Counted from the first letter of the stretch, positions 8,420-17,754 are shown. The stretch is 64,000 nt of DNA from Pseudomonas moorei (GCF_008801475.1 NZ_VZPP01000003.1:186001-250000), one strand, 5' to 3'. The notes: generated by a model not told the origin, from the letters alone. Numbers and translations: made by a program.

Positions 8420-9331
8420 TCAGACCAGGATGAAAATCGCCAGCAACCCGCCGAAGATCGCCCACTTTTCCAGGTAATAGCGCTTGCGGTTGCGCTTTTT
8501 CAGTTCTTTGCCGCGCAGACGAATCTTGTAGATCCTGCCGAACAGTCGATTGATGGCGCCGATCCGGTCACCCTCCTCGTTCGGCGCTCCAGCCGCCGAC
8601 ATCACATTGCGACTGAACCAGGCGTTGAACGCGGCCGCCCAGCGATACTTCATCGGCCGTTCAACGTCGCAAAACAGAATGATCCGGTTCTGCTCGGTGG
8701 CGTTTTCGGCGTAATGAATGTACGTCTCGTCAAACATCACCGCTTCACCATCGCGCCAATGGTAGTTCTCGCCATCGACGTTGATGTAGCAACCGCTGTC
8801 GTTGGGCGTCGCCAGGCCCAGGTGATATCGGTATGAGCCGGCGTACGGGTCGCGGTGACGCACCAGTTTCGAACCCGGTGGCAATTCCGCGAACATCGCT
8901 GCCTTGATCGAACCGATGCTCTGCACCAGTTCGGTGGTGCGCGGGCAGAGCTTCATCGCCGACGGATGGCTGTCGCCGTACCACTTGAGATAGAAGCGTT
9001 TCCAGCCGGATTTGAAGAACGAGTTGAAACCCACATCGTCATACTGGCTGGAGCGCTTGATCTCCCCGGCCTGCAAGAGGTTCTGGCCTTCGGCGCGGAT
9101 TTCTTCCCAGTGGGCCTGCAACGGGCTCAGGTCGGGAAAGTCGGCCGGATTGAGATACGGCTTGCTGGGAAGCTTCGAGAACAGATAAAGGAAGCAGTTG
9201 ATCGGCGCCAGAAACGTCGAGTGGTCGCTCAATTGGCGGCCCAGTTTATGGCGCACCCGCCCACGCAGATGGACATACGCGATGGAGACAACGTAGATAG
9301 CGGCAATGATGAGTTTCACGGAATTCGTCAC
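8420..9331 (-). CDS. lpxO: LpxO-like lipid A / aspartyl-asparaginyl beta-hydroxylase
   Basis: A 303-aa protein of the 2-oxoglutarate/Fe(II) hydroxylase family that includes LpxO, which 2-hydroxylates a lipid A acyl chain at the inner membrane. An N-terminal membrane segment (LIIAAIYVVSIAYVHL) and a second hydrophobic stretch at the C-terminus (WAIFGGLLAIFIL) flank the catalytic domain. The iron ligands are in VRHRDPYAGSYRYHLGL and TYIHYAENATEQNRIILFCD. Length and residue pattern match Pseudomonas LpxO proteins. It lies close to the left end of the prophage but belongs to the chromosome. Confidence 0.9.
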   Translation of the reverse strand: MTNSVKLIIAAIYVVSIAYVHLRGRVRHKLGRQLSDHSTFLAPINCFLYLFSKLPSKPYLNPADFPDLSPLQAHWEEIRAEGQNLLQAGEIKRSSQYDDVGFNSFFKSGWKRFYLKWYGDSHPSAMKLCPRTTELVQSIGSIKAAMFAELPPGSKLVRHRDPYAGSYRYHLGLATPNDSGCYINVDGENYHWRDGEAVMFDETYIHYAENATEQNRIILFCDVERPMKYRWAAAFNAWFSRNVMSAAGAPNEEGDRIGAINRLFGRIYKIRLRGKELKKRNRKRYYLEKWAIFGGLLAIFILV

Positions 9332-9705
9332 ACGTCATGGGTGAACAAACTGCGCGCCCTGCCAGTCTCTGGCCTGCGGGGCTTTTGCAGCGTCTGAATA
9401 TGATTAGCAGCCCTATGGCACGCCGTTGAGCCGGTGCTGAATATCGGCAACTAATGATAGGTGGCATTTTAGCCACACTTTGTAACCAATAGTTAACCTG
9501 AAATGTTGAAAATCTGTCCACTGATGCCAGCAAAGCGTCTGAGGGGCCGGATTGCCCTATCGTTTAAAGAGCCAGACCAGTACAATCGCCGCCAAACTTT
9601 ATGCGCCCCCCCTTGGTTGATGACGGGAATGATCCCGGCCTCAGCGCAGGTACTGATTCGGTACTGCCGCCACCCGCTACTCTGAATGCTTCGCAGGAAA
9701 AACCT
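9332..9705 (+). promoter_or_regulatory. original upstream region of the ABC-F gene, now cut off from it
   Basis: No gene is visible in these 374 bases. They end with a ribosome site (aggaaaa) 5-8 nt before the TTG that begins attL, so before integration this was the leader of the gene now at 57080. The native promoter of that gene should lie here. I could not assign -35/-10 boxes with confidence. Confidence 0.6.
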
Positions 9706-9733
9706 TTGATCTCTACAGCTAACATCACCATGC
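9706..9733 (+). other. attL, left prophage attachment site
   Basis: 28 bp, identical to 57080-57107 except for one base (T at 9714, C at 57088); the longest exact core is acagctaacatcaccatgc. It encodes the first nine codons of the ABC-F gene (M-I-S-T-A-N-I-T-M). After it the reading frame runs into prophage DNA and stops at 9784-9786. Confidence 0.93.
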
Positions 9734-9828
9734 GATCTTCCAGGTATCGTGATGTAGCCTCAAGCGCAGAAAAATCAAGGGCTTAAGCCGCATCGGATCG
9801 CATCAAAACACCTGAAATAACGCCGTTT

Positions 9829-9849
9829 GGTATCAAAATTGGTATCAGG
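9829..9849 (+). repeat. putative integrase arm-type sites near attL
   Basis: Two direct copies of ggtatca in ggtatcaaaattggtatcag. Nearly the same pair occurs at 57021-57040, 39 bp before attR. Paired repeats near both att sites fit arm-binding sites of a tyrosine integrase. Confidence 0.5.
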
Positions 9850-10127
9850 ATCCCCCCTAACCTCCAATACGGCGACCCTCTACGATGAGGTTCGATGATG
9901 GATTGGATGTAGCAATCCACTGCAGCCCCGGCACGCCTAGCCCATCGCGTTTTATTACTTCTTCTTGTAGCAATTTTTAAGCAGGGTGTAAGACAGGCCT
10001 GTCACGGGCACTACCAGTTCTTGGTTTGTCGGCTTGGGGTAAGCCGACCCTTGCTTAGGGAAGGGGGGCAGCAAGTCACCCTCCCAACATTCGACTGCTA
10101 CGCTGAATTCTTCACGGAGGATTCACG

Positions 10128-10337
10128 ATGCCAAACTCTGACCTGCTCCCTTCCCTGCTGTTCAAAATCAACGAAAACCAACTCGCCCTGGAGGCTGCCA
10201 TCATGGAGCTTACGCTTTGGGTCGAGCAACGCGGAGCAACCGAGGTCGGTGGAAATGTGCGTGGCGCCTTGGAAACGATCGACAAGAATGAAGAGTTCAT
10301 CAAGATGACGCTCGCGGTACTGATGACACCAGAGTGA
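10128..10337 (+). CDS. small hypothetical prophage protein
   Basis: A 69-aa acidic protein that follows a good ribosome site (ggagg, 8 nt before ATG). It is predicted to be mostly helical, with ENQLALEAAIMELTLWVEQR, then a glycine turn and a second helix ending EFIKMTLAVLM. I do not recognise a domain. It is the first gene inside attL and stands alone on the plus strand. Confidence 0.6.
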   Translation: MPNSDLLPSLLFKINENQLALEAAIMELTLWVEQRGATEVGGNVRGALETIDKNEEFIKMTLAVLMTPE

Positions 10338-10381
10338 TCGTTCACAGGCAGAAATCGGCCAGGACCTGCCATCTGGATTGA

Positions 10382-10627
10382 TCACACCAGTCCATTTTTC
10401 AGCTGGCCTGCAATTATCTCGAGGAGGTCGTTCCACGGGTAATGAATCTTCCCGAGTCGAGGGCAGTATATTGCGTGCCTAAATGGGCGGAAGCGGAACT
10501 CGATGGGCTGGATCGCCGCGCGCTGCGGACAGACCACTTGCTCCTCGATGATGGTCCAGGTCTTTTTCCAGACGTCGAGATTGTGGTCCTTGGATACCAG
10601 TTTCAGCTGAGGACGTTCGGTTGTCAT
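10382..10627 (-). CDS. hypothetical protein
   Basis: About 81 aa if it starts at the ATG at 10627 (MTTERPQLKL); an in-frame ATG four codons earlier is possible. It contains EEQVVCPQRAAIQPIEFRFRP and ends with an amphipathic segment (PWNDLLEIIAGQLKNGLV). Upstream codons back to 10765 read through a repeat-containing stretch and are probably not translated. No domain was recognised and no clear ribosome site seen. Confidence 0.45.
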   Translation of the reverse strand: MTTERPQLKLVSKDHNLDVWKKTWTIIEEQVVCPQRAAIQPIEFRFRPFRHAIYCPRLGKIHYPWNDLLEIIAGQLKNGLV

Positions 10628-10720
10628 GGCCGCGTCCATTGGGTGGGATTTCTGAAGATTGTAGCGCGGGAAAAAAATCCGGCCAGGGAGGTGGGTAATT
10701 GCACTGATTTGCCCACCTGT

Positions 10721-10763
10721 TCGCATTCGACCTGACCAGCCATTTGCATTGGACTTGACCAGC
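10721..10763. repeat. two 20-bp imperfect direct repeats, possible IS remnant
   Basis: tcgcattcgacctgaccagc (10721-10740) and ttgcattggacttgaccagc (10744-10763) match at 17 of 20 positions, 23 bp apart. Closely spaced repeats of about this length mark the ends of some IS21-type elements, but no transposase is next to them. Confidence 0.4.
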
Positions 10764-10923
10764 ACGTTAAGGGAGAGGCGCCTTCACTTCCAAGTCTGAC
10801 ATATGAATCCTGGAAGGGGGCGCATCCCATGAGAGGCATTAGGAAAGTACCCAGTTACCATAGGGGGGCCCGGGATTGGATGGGGAAAATCAACTGTTGG
10901 TCGTCAACGAAGGGTTGATGAGG

Positions 10924-11787
10924 CTATGCAGTTCGACTGATGATTTCGGCACGGTCGATATCTCTACTTTTCTCAATCCCTGCATCGATATTTGGGCACT
11001 TCGAGATTCTATCGATACCTGCATCGACTTCATCCTGTTGCTTCTGTCTTGCGGCAGCATCCCTCTCTTCCTGCTCTTTAATAAAGTTCTCAATGAGAGT
11101 GCTTAAGTCTGCGAATATGTCCGTGCAAGAAGTGACGAAAGCACCAAGAATTCCTAACACGCCACTTCTTGAGGCTTTGCTCATTGCTGAGGCGCACTTA
11201 TATATGTCAATAGTAACTTTTCCAGTCCCAGCAACGGCTTTTATAGTATCTAGAATTGATTGCGTTGCTTTATCTGGGTCTTGTCCTTCATTAATGCATT
11301 TCTGGGCTGCCACCGAGGCCTGAGAGAAGGCGGTTTTACTTGGCTCTATTTGATCCTGGGGTATTGGAAAGGTATACGTTAAAGTTCCCCAATTTATATT
11401 TAGGCTAAAGTTTGGGACAGAACCAGTAACGAATAGTCTGATTTCGCTTTTGGCGTTTTCCTCAAAGGTAGTAAGTATCTGGTGTAGAAGACCTCTGGGG
11501 ATGGTTTTTGGCTTTGTCTCAAGCTCCATGAATTGATAGGGTGCAAGCTCCCCAATCGCGTTTCGATACGAGCCGATTCGCCTGAGTTCGTCCTCCCAGA
11601 GAAGAGTTTCCTCAGGCGTTAGCTTGTCGCCAGTGACGCCATCAGAAAATTGAGCAACCGTCTTCTGCAGCTCTGTAAAACGATCAGCATTGAGGATTAC
11701 CTCATATTCGACCTGAAATTTCACTATGAGTAGTGGGGCCCCACCAGAGTCGTCCCTGGTGATTATTTTGTAGGTTGCATCGCTCAT
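10924..11787 (-). CDS. hypothetical cytoplasmic protein
   Basis: A 287-aa protein behind a good ribosome site (gaggagag). The N-terminal 130 residues look beta-rich (YKIITRDDSGGAPLLIVKFQVEYEV at the start). A helical part follows, with a small-residue segment SGVLGILGAFVTSC (about residues 208-222). The C-terminal tail is charged and likely coiled-coil, IENFIKEQEERDAAARQKQQ. Base composition is clearly more AT-rich than the phage structural genes, so it is probably acquired cargo. No family is recognised. An immunity, toxin or exclusion role would be a guess. Confidence 0.7.
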   Translation of the reverse strand: MSDATYKIITRDDSGGAPLLIVKFQVEYEVILNADRFTELQKTVAQFSDGVTGDKLTPEETLLWEDELRRIGSYRNAIGELAPYQFMELETKPKTIPRGLLHQILTTFEENAKSEIRLFVTGSVPNFSLNINWGTLTYTFPIPQDQIEPSKTAFSQASVAAQKCINEGQDPDKATQSILDTIKAVAGTGKVTIDIYKCASAMSKASRSGVLGILGAFVTSCTDIFADLSTLIENFIKEQEERDAAARQKQQDEVDAGIDRISKCPNIDAGIEKSRDIDRAEIISRTA

Positions 11788-12131
11788 GACAGCTCTCCTC
11801 TGTTTTGATATTGGATATTAGATGTGAAAAGCTGCACTTCAAGGTGCGATGGTACCGCCCATCTAATAACCAAGCGTAATATAAAGTTTTTTGATATTGC
11901 TTTTGTGGTCTGATTTTTTATCAGTGATTATAGATGGGCTATTTTATAAATTTACCGGCTCGACTTATTTTAATGTTTTCCAAGCATGCATATTACTCGG
12001 AGCATTGCGCATCGACGAAATTGATCCATGTTGAGTGGTTCGCCTTTAGTCTTCGAAACCCTTAGCGGGTACCCTGACTGGAGGGGCGTCTGAAGTGAAG
12101 GTCATTCGAAGCCTCGGCCGACTGTTTCTGA
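11788..12131. other. AT-rich intergenic stretch
   Basis: 344 bases without a convincing gene. The part next to 11788 probably holds the promoter of the minus-strand gene ending at 10924. I see no hairpin or repeat of note. Confidence 0.5.
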
Positions 12132-12917
12132 CTAAGCCACAGGCTTGACTGGCCCTTCAGGTGTTTTGCCTTTAAAAAGCTTTAGCCTTTCCTCATTGCT
12201 TGACAGTCCAGGCAAAACCTTACTTGCCGTGAGCCATGAAATGCCAAAGGCTATCAAGCCAGCACGTTCACCTTGGAAGGTGAAACGTGGAATACCGAAC
12301 TTAGTATGTAATAAAGAGCCTGTAGCCATAAATGCAATAGATGCAATCATTACAGCCCCGCAAGTCGCGTAGATACGCATCCGAAGTATCGCTTCTTTAT
12401 GTTTTTTGTCTTTAGCACGCTTATAAAAAATCCGGCAAAAAATAGTCAGTACTATAAAAAGCGTGGCAGCTGCGACGTAGTGCACAGGAGACGCTCTGCC
12501 CATGGCATCTAACTGCCCGCATGTGAGGCCGGATAGTTTCGCTCCTTCTTCTACAATGCCATTAACGCAATCACATGGAAATAATGCGACACCCATTGCA
12601 GCCATTGCAGCTATTTTGCTTATGTATTTTTCTAGTGTCGATACACCATTATAGGCTACCAAGAACGCAGATATTGCGAATAGGGAACCCACAAAAAAAT
12701 CGCGCGCCCACCCCCCCTCTACGTATGAAGCGCTGATTGAATCTATTGCAGAGACTGCAAAAAAACTGCAAACGTTCGCCAAAAAGATAGCTATCAACCC
12801 TACCAATAATTTTAGAGTGCGCTGATCTATTTGCTGTGGTTTTTTTGACGCTGCGCTAGCCACGGTGCTAACCGGGCAATTTCGCGCCAGCTCTGTCGAT
12901 TGTCTTCTTATGGTCAT
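12132..12917 (-). CDS. multi-pass membrane protein, unknown function
   Basis: About 261 aa from the ATG at 12917 (MTIRRQ); the frame extends 17 codons further to a GTG. Roughly six membrane segments: about residues 33-53 (LVGLIAIFLANVCSFFAV), 72-90, 103-125 (IAAMAAMGVALFPC), 143-165 (VHYVAAATLFIVLTIFC), 177-200 and 212-232. A loop carries CDCVNGIVEEG. It ends in a charged cytoplasmic tail. The repeated TM-loop layout with FPC followed later by VHY recalls families of small uncharacterised membrane proteins. It sits in the accessory end of the prophage and may alter the host envelope, but this is not shown. Confidence 0.65.
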   Translation of the reverse strand: MTIRRQSTELARNCPVSTVASAASKKPQQIDQRTLKLLVGLIAIFLANVCSFFAVSAIDSISASYVEGGWARDFFVGSLFAISAFLVAYNGVSTLEKYISKIAAMAAMGVALFPCDCVNGIVEEGAKLSGLTCGQLDAMGRASPVHYVAAATLFIVLTIFCRIFYKRAKDKKHKEAILRMRIYATCGAVMIASIAFMATGSLLHTKFGIPRFTFQGERAGLIAFGISWLTASKVLPGLSSNEERLKLFKGKTPEGPVKPVA

Positions 12918-13297
12918 GCAAGGGTTCTCAGAGGTTATGGACAGTGTCCTAATTGATGAAAGAGCCACGCCCGCGCACTACAAACATAGCCATCACAATC
13001 GCTTCGCATAATCAGGATGTACTGGCTAACTCCCTCTATGCCCATCAGCGGCCAGCCTTACGGACACATTAGGGTGTAGCACACGGAATCTACATAGTGA
13101 CCAAGTAGCGCATATTGGAGACCAACGGTATTTTCAGACGCTAACCTAGGGTATGAATCGCCCCTAGATTTGTAGACGCCGTGAAGGGCCGTAATGGGTC
13201 GGTTTCCGTCCTTCGCGACAGGCAAAAAACGGCCAGCAACGGACGGTCGAAGGTTCTGTTAAATTGATAGAAATTCAGTGCTAGAGAACTACTGTCG
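12918..13297. other. intergenic stretch without a gene
   Basis: 380 bases. The part at about 13160-13255 (phase ggtttccgtccttcgcgaca and following) resembles a dispersed degenerate intergenic repeat seen in pseudomonads, by memory only. Nothing else of note. Confidence 0.35.
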
Positions 13298-13609
13298 ATG
13301 AGAATTATTCGAAGCAAAGATTTCACCGCCACTCGCGCTTGGGGTGCTGACGACATCGCTAACATGGGCGGAACCACGGTCCGTCTCCACTGGACCGACC
13401 AGCCATACAGGTGGCATGTAAACGATGGTGAAGAGGTATTTGCACTCCTCGATGGCACGGTCGATATGCATTATCGCGAGTCGGGCATCGAGCGAATCGT
13501 GACACTGGTGGTTGGCGACGTGTTTTTTGCGGAAGTGGGATGTGAACATGTTGCGCATCCTCGTGGGGAAGCACGGATTCTGGTTATCGAACGTGAGGGC
13601 AGCGTTTGA
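13298..13609 (+). CDS. cupin-domain protein
   Basis: A 103-aa single-domain cupin. The first cupin motif region reads YRWHVNDGEEVFALLDGTVD: histidine and glutamate are kept, but the canonical second histidine of the HxH pair is missing. The second reads GDVFFAEVGCEHVAHPRGEAR, with a conserved histidine. The end ILVIEREGSV is typical of small stand-alone cupins. Small cupins bind a metal or small ligand and may act as enzymes or sensors; no substrate can be inferred. It is the only plus-strand gene between 10.4 and 18.7 kb and is probably bacterial cargo. Confidence 0.75.
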   Translation: MRIIRSKDFTATRAWGADDIANMGGTTVRLHWTDQPYRWHVNDGEEVFALLDGTVDMHYRESGIERIVTLVVGDVFFAEVGCEHVAHPRGEARILVIEREGSV

Positions 13610-13814
13610 GTTCGCGAGGCTGCCGCTCATGATTACCTACTCGTGGTAATGGTATTGTCTTTCGTAGATCGACTTGGTTCATTCATTAAAAATATTCGAC
13701 GAGTTACACGACCGACCGCATCACGCCCTGAGGAAGTCAGTCAACCTAAATCGAGGTTCTTCAGGAGCGGTGAACCGCGCTTCCTCAAGCCATACGACAT
13801 ATCTGGTTCAGATA

Positions 13815-15836
13815 TCAAATATCAAGGCCCTCAGCCTTGCACTGTTCCACAAAATGTAACCGATTTAAGAACTCAGTGTAGGTGTCACGACTTCCTGTAG
13901 TCATTGAGACGAGGCTAGCCATGTGCTTAAAAAAACCTCCAGGAGTGTCTGAGTTTTCCAGCACCATAATTATCTGCGGAATACTCATAAATAGAGAACT
14001 GTAAAATGGAATCCTGCCCTTAACTCCAATCTCCCCATTCTCGCCTGCAAGCCGCTGCAGTTCGGTCGAGTGTTTCCTCCATTTCTTTAGATTTTCATCT
14101 ATTTTTTTGTCAGGATGTCTTACTTCGCTGAATACAGCAATGGTGAGGATGCGCTGCAAAACGGTTTTATCTTGCAATGCTCCGAAATCATGAAGGCTTA
14201 CCGAAACTCTAGTCACAGCGCGCCCATTTAAATAGACAGTTTTCTCATTTCCGTCGTTGGCCAAGGTGATTGATCCATTATTTTTGAGCACATTCTCTAT
14301 GCGCATTGCTTGTACATGAGTCGCTAGCACGCTATCTGCGAGATCAGAAAGTATTTTCGGCTCATCTCCCGACAACGCTTGACGAGTCAGTCCTTTCTTT
14401 TTCATTTCAAATATATAGATTTTATCGTTTGTTTCGCATATCAGATCTGATTCAAGTTCCAGTTCGCCACCAATCCGATTCCCGTGGAAAATGCTTATGC
14501 CTTTGCGTATTAATTTATCTCTTAGAAAATCTTCAATTGCGTAGCCTAAAGCACTATCCTTCGGATTTGACCATTCGTCGTCAGGTCTTGATATGCAATT
14601 GCAAACTGCGTTTAGTGCCCCTAATGAAGCTATACTTTTTGGAAGAATTCTATATTGATTTCCGACCTTGATGATTGGTTTGAAGTAGTGGTCTATCGCG
14701 AGACTTGAGGGAGGGAACACCAGTTCTGAGTTGGCCGAGCCTGACGCGGCACTCAGCACCCGCTCCACTGCTTCCTGGACTTTAAACTCTGCAATTCCAG
14801 TTTTTGATGCAATTTCCTTGGCGGTCACTGTGGTAAACCGCCTGGTGTCAGACAACGAAATCAGCGCTAGGGCGACCCTAGTCACATCTTTGATCTTTAC
14901 ATTATGTGAATAGTAGTTGGCCTCGGAAAATTTTGTATGCACAAGCTTTATCAAGTCGAAAGCGCAATTTGCTTTGATCTGAGGAAGTCCCACTAAACTG
15001 TCATAAAGCATATTTTTTTTAATAAAATCCAGCATGACTTCTTCGCCGAGATGCATAGCCTCGAACTGAGAATAAGGTTGGATCTCAAAAACAACTATTA
15101 GATCAGATATAAAAATCAGCAAATGATCAAAGTGCGACGAATTTCTAAAGCCTTTTGACCCTGCATGCTTGACTCCCAGCGCGAAGAGGTACCCGAACGG
15201 CAAAGCTGCCTGCACCGATGTTGTACCCATTGAGACACGGCGGTATTCCATGAATCGCCCAGTTGTGCTGTTAAATGTTTTGCCTAGTCGTTGGGTTAGA
15301 GCGACTAGCATGTTATCGCCGCCATAGGCTGCGCACAGACGCTCAATCTCGGACTGTATTAGTCTGTTGCTTTGCTCAGATATGTAAAACTGATAGTCCC
15401 TCTCTACAATCTCAACGCCAATACTAGTCAGCCTTTGGTAAGAGGAAGCGAATGTGTCCAGTTTTTCGTCCAGAGGTGACGATGCAGGACCATCAAAAAA
15501 ACAAAGTTCTTTTCGATTTTCAATTACTATCTTGAGCAGCTCACTCCAATCTGTTTCTGGTGGCACCAGTATTCCCTGTGCGGGAGCTTGTCTTGCTGCG
15601 TCTCGAATCGCATCTAGAACTGGGAAATATTTTTCATGGTTGAGTTTTTGCTGATGACGCATAATTACCATCTTCTGTCGAAGATAAGTACATGCTCGAA
15701 GAACCGTTTTCGGGTCACCGATATTATGCCGTGCTAGTGAGTATATTTTTTCATACCCCTTAGGGGTGCGATACCCAGCTGCTTCATACTCTGCAAAGTA
15801 TTCATCGCATTTAGAGATAAATTTTGAGACTTCCAA
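13815..15836 (-). CDS. large protein with PD-(D/E)XK nuclease-like domain, candidate defence gene
   Basis: 673 aa from a TTG start with a good GAGGG site 7 nt upstream. The first 440 residues are mostly helical and not recognised. Residues about 440-500 read AIEDFLRDKLIRKGI, then ELELESDLICETNDKIYIFEMKKKG. The glutamate, the D in ESDLI and the E-x-K in FEMKKK are in the order and spacing of a PD-(D/E)XK (Mrr/NERD-like) nuclease core. It is AT-rich, solitary, between attL and the lysis genes. The location and fold suggest anti-phage or DNA-processing cargo. That is inference; the large N-terminal part could be the sensor. Confidence 0.65.
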   Translation of the reverse strand: MEVSKFISKCDEYFAEYEAAGYRTPKGYEKIYSLARHNIGDPKTVLRACTYLRQKMVIMRHQQKLNHEKYFPVLDAIRDAARQAPAQGILVPPETDWSELLKIVIENRKELCFFDGPASSPLDEKLDTFASSYQRLTSIGVEIVERDYQFYISEQSNRLIQSEIERLCAAYGGDNMLVALTQRLGKTFNSTTGRFMEYRRVSMGTTSVQAALPFGYLFALGVKHAGSKGFRNSSHFDHLLIFISDLIVVFEIQPYSQFEAMHLGEEVMLDFIKKNMLYDSLVGLPQIKANCAFDLIKLVHTKFSEANYYSHNVKIKDVTRVALALISLSDTRRFTTVTAKEIASKTGIAEFKVQEAVERVLSAASGSANSELVFPPSSLAIDHYFKPIIKVGNQYRILPKSIASLGALNAVCNCISRPDDEWSNPKDSALGYAIEDFLRDKLIRKGISIFHGNRIGGELELESDLICETNDKIYIFEMKKKGLTRQALSGDEPKILSDLADSVLATHVQAMRIENVLKNNGSITLANDGNEKTVYLNGRAVTRVSVSLHDFGALQDKTVLQRILTIAVFSEVRHPDKKIDENLKKWRKHSTELQRLAGENGEIGVKGRIPFYSSLFMSIPQIIMVLENSDTPGGFFKHMASLVSMTTGSRDTYTEFLNRLHFVEQCKAEGLDI

Positions 15837-16046
15837 ACTTTGCCCTCGCGAGATGCAGTAAGATTTTGTCGTTAGTCTAGCATTTTGATTTCAGTCTCAC
15901 TATGAAGGCTCCGCACTGTTTACGGAAACACGAGTCTCCGCACTTTCGAGGACTCGTAGCCGGCGGCTTCTGTTGGACGCGGTCGTCGGTGACCAACTGG
16001 TTGTTCTTGCCCGTCTACTGATGGGCACAAGGGGCTGCAATGGGTT

Positions 16047-17723
16047 CAGGCTGTGTGAAAACACGCTGGATTCATTGAAAACCGGGATTTGCTTGGATTG
16101 CCTGCGAAACCAGCAGACGGAAGCGCGAATTGCCCCAGTAAGCTACATAGGTGTTCGTAATGCTGTTTGGGCCGCGCCAGCGGCCCAAACAGCCGCTCAC
16201 GGACGATCAAACGGCGGGATTCACGCCCTGATCGCCTCAAGCAGTCCTGCGATGCCGAAGATGCTCATCATTCGTTTGAGGTTGTAGGCCAGCACATGAA
16301 GGCTCATCTCAGTGCTTACCCGCGGAAGGGTTTTGGTCAGGAAGTGGGTACTTCCCATCCAGTATTTGAGCGTTCCAAAAGGATGTTCAACGGTCTGTCG
16401 GCGACGCCTCATCATCGTTGGATCATTTTCCAGCCGTACCTGCATCGCATCGACTACGGCTTCATGTTCCCAGCGCTTTATCCGGCGCTCCTTACCCGTC
16501 GTACACTGCTTCTGCATTGCGCAGGACTGGCAACCCGAGAACCAATAACAGTGCAGTAGCATGCCGTCTTCCATCGAAGAATGCCGCCGGGTCAGTAACT
16601 GTCCCGCGGGGCATCGATACTCGTCCGATGCAGTAACGTAGATGAAGTCCTGCTTACCAAATCGGCCTTCGGCTTTGCTGCCGGAAGTCAGGGGTTTCGG
16701 TACGAAGGTGGTGATGCCCGCCTGCTCGCAGGCAAGGATTTCCAAGCCTTTGTAATAGCCTCGGTCGGCCACCACCGTCAGCGACTCAGCGCCGATCTCT
16801 TCACGCGCTTGGTTCGCCATATTGTTGAGTTGCGCCCGGTCATTACCAACGTTGGTCACCTCATGGGCGATGATCAGATGGTGTTTGTCGTCGACAGCTG
16901 TTTGTACGTTGTAGCCAACCGTTCCGGTGCCTCGGCCGCTTGTGGCCATTGAGCGTGCATCTGGGTCTGTGAGGGAGATCTGCTGGTCTGGACTTTCGTG
17001 GAGCTGCAACTCGATGTCCTTGAGTTTCTGCATCTGCTTTTTCAGTGTTTCTATCTTTTCTTTAAGCCGCTCGGTTTTGGCCTCGGCCACTTCGGGCATT
17101 GCCCGATCCGCCGAATCCATCGCCGCCAGATATCGATCAATGCTCTGCTCGATCTGCTGCATGCGTGCCTTCACTTTGCCCTGGGTGAAGTTACGGTCGC
17201 GGTTGTTCACGGCTTTGAATTTGCTGCCGTCGATGGCGATGATCGATTGGGAGAAGAGATTGAGATTGCGGCAAAGCACTACGAATTGTCGGCAGACGCT
17301 GCGAATGGCTTTGCCGTTGTCTTTGCGAAAGTCGGCAATGGTTTTGAAGTCCGGAGCCAAACGCCCCGTCAGCCACATCAACTCGACGTTGCGCTCGGCC
17401 TCACGCTCCAGCCGGCGGCTGGACTGAATCCGATTGAGATAGCCGTAGATATAGATCTTCAACAAGATCGCTGGATGATAGGCCGGACGACCCGTTGCAG
17501 CAGGATCGACGCCCTCAAACCCAAGTGCGCCCAGATCGAGTTCATCGACGAAAACGTCGACCACACGGACTGGATTTTCTTGGGTTACGTAATCGTCCAG
17601 GCACTCCGGCAGCAGCGTCACTTGCGTCCGGGCCTCGCCTTCAATGAATCGCTTCATGATCGTCCCCGCTACGATCTCGACGATCAGAAGATTAGACAAT
17701 TGCAGGTGTTTTCACACAGCCTG
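16047..17723 (-). mobile_element. IS1182-family insertion sequence, complete
   Basis: The element is 1677 bp. Perfect 18-bp terminal inverted repeats: caggctgtgtgaaaacac at 16047-16064 and its complement at 17706-17723. It is flanked by a 4-bp direct repeat GGTT (16043-16046 and 17724-17727), which looks like the target duplication. It carries one intact transposase. Confidence 0.93.
16221..17657 (-). CDS. IS1182-family transposase
   Basis: 478 aa from the ATG at 17657 (MKRFIEG). N-terminal domain with the family start LLPECLDDYVTQENPVRVVDVFVDELD and PAYHPAILLKIYIYGYLNR. DDE catalytic residues: the first D in IAIDGSKFKAVNNRDRN, the second in VVADRGYYKG, and the E in QTVEHPFGTLKYWMG. A cysteine cluster (YWFSGCQSCAMQKQC) is typical of this family. 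The gene is full length, so the element could still be active. Confidence 0.95.
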   Translation of the reverse strand: MKRFIEGEARTQVTLLPECLDDYVTQENPVRVVDVFVDELDLGALGFEGVDPAATGRPAYHPAILLKIYIYGYLNRIQSSRRLEREAERNVELMWLTGRLAPDFKTIADFRKDNGKAIRSVCRQFVVLCRNLNLFSQSIIAIDGSKFKAVNNRDRNFTQGKVKARMQQIEQSIDRYLAAMDSADRAMPEVAEAKTERLKEKIETLKKQMQKLKDIELQLHESPDQQISLTDPDARSMATSGRGTGTVGYNVQTAVDDKHHLIIAHEVTNVGNDRAQLNNMANQAREEIGAESLTVVADRGYYKGLEILACEQAGITTFVPKPLTSGSKAEGRFGKQDFIYVTASDEYRCPAGQLLTRRHSSMEDGMLLHCYWFSGCQSCAMQKQCTTGKERRIKRWEHEAVVDAMQVRLENDPTMMRRRRQTVEHPFGTLKYWMGSTHFLTKTLPRVSTEMSLHVLAYNLKRMMSIFGIAGLLEAIRA

Positions 17724-17754
17724 GGTTGGATGCGGTCGCTGCATTTCTGGTAAA

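Noticed and set aside
10640..10765. N-terminal 42 codons of the frame ending at 10382
   Set aside because: They run through the IS-like repeats and look like chance coding; the ATG at 10627 or 10639 is more credible.
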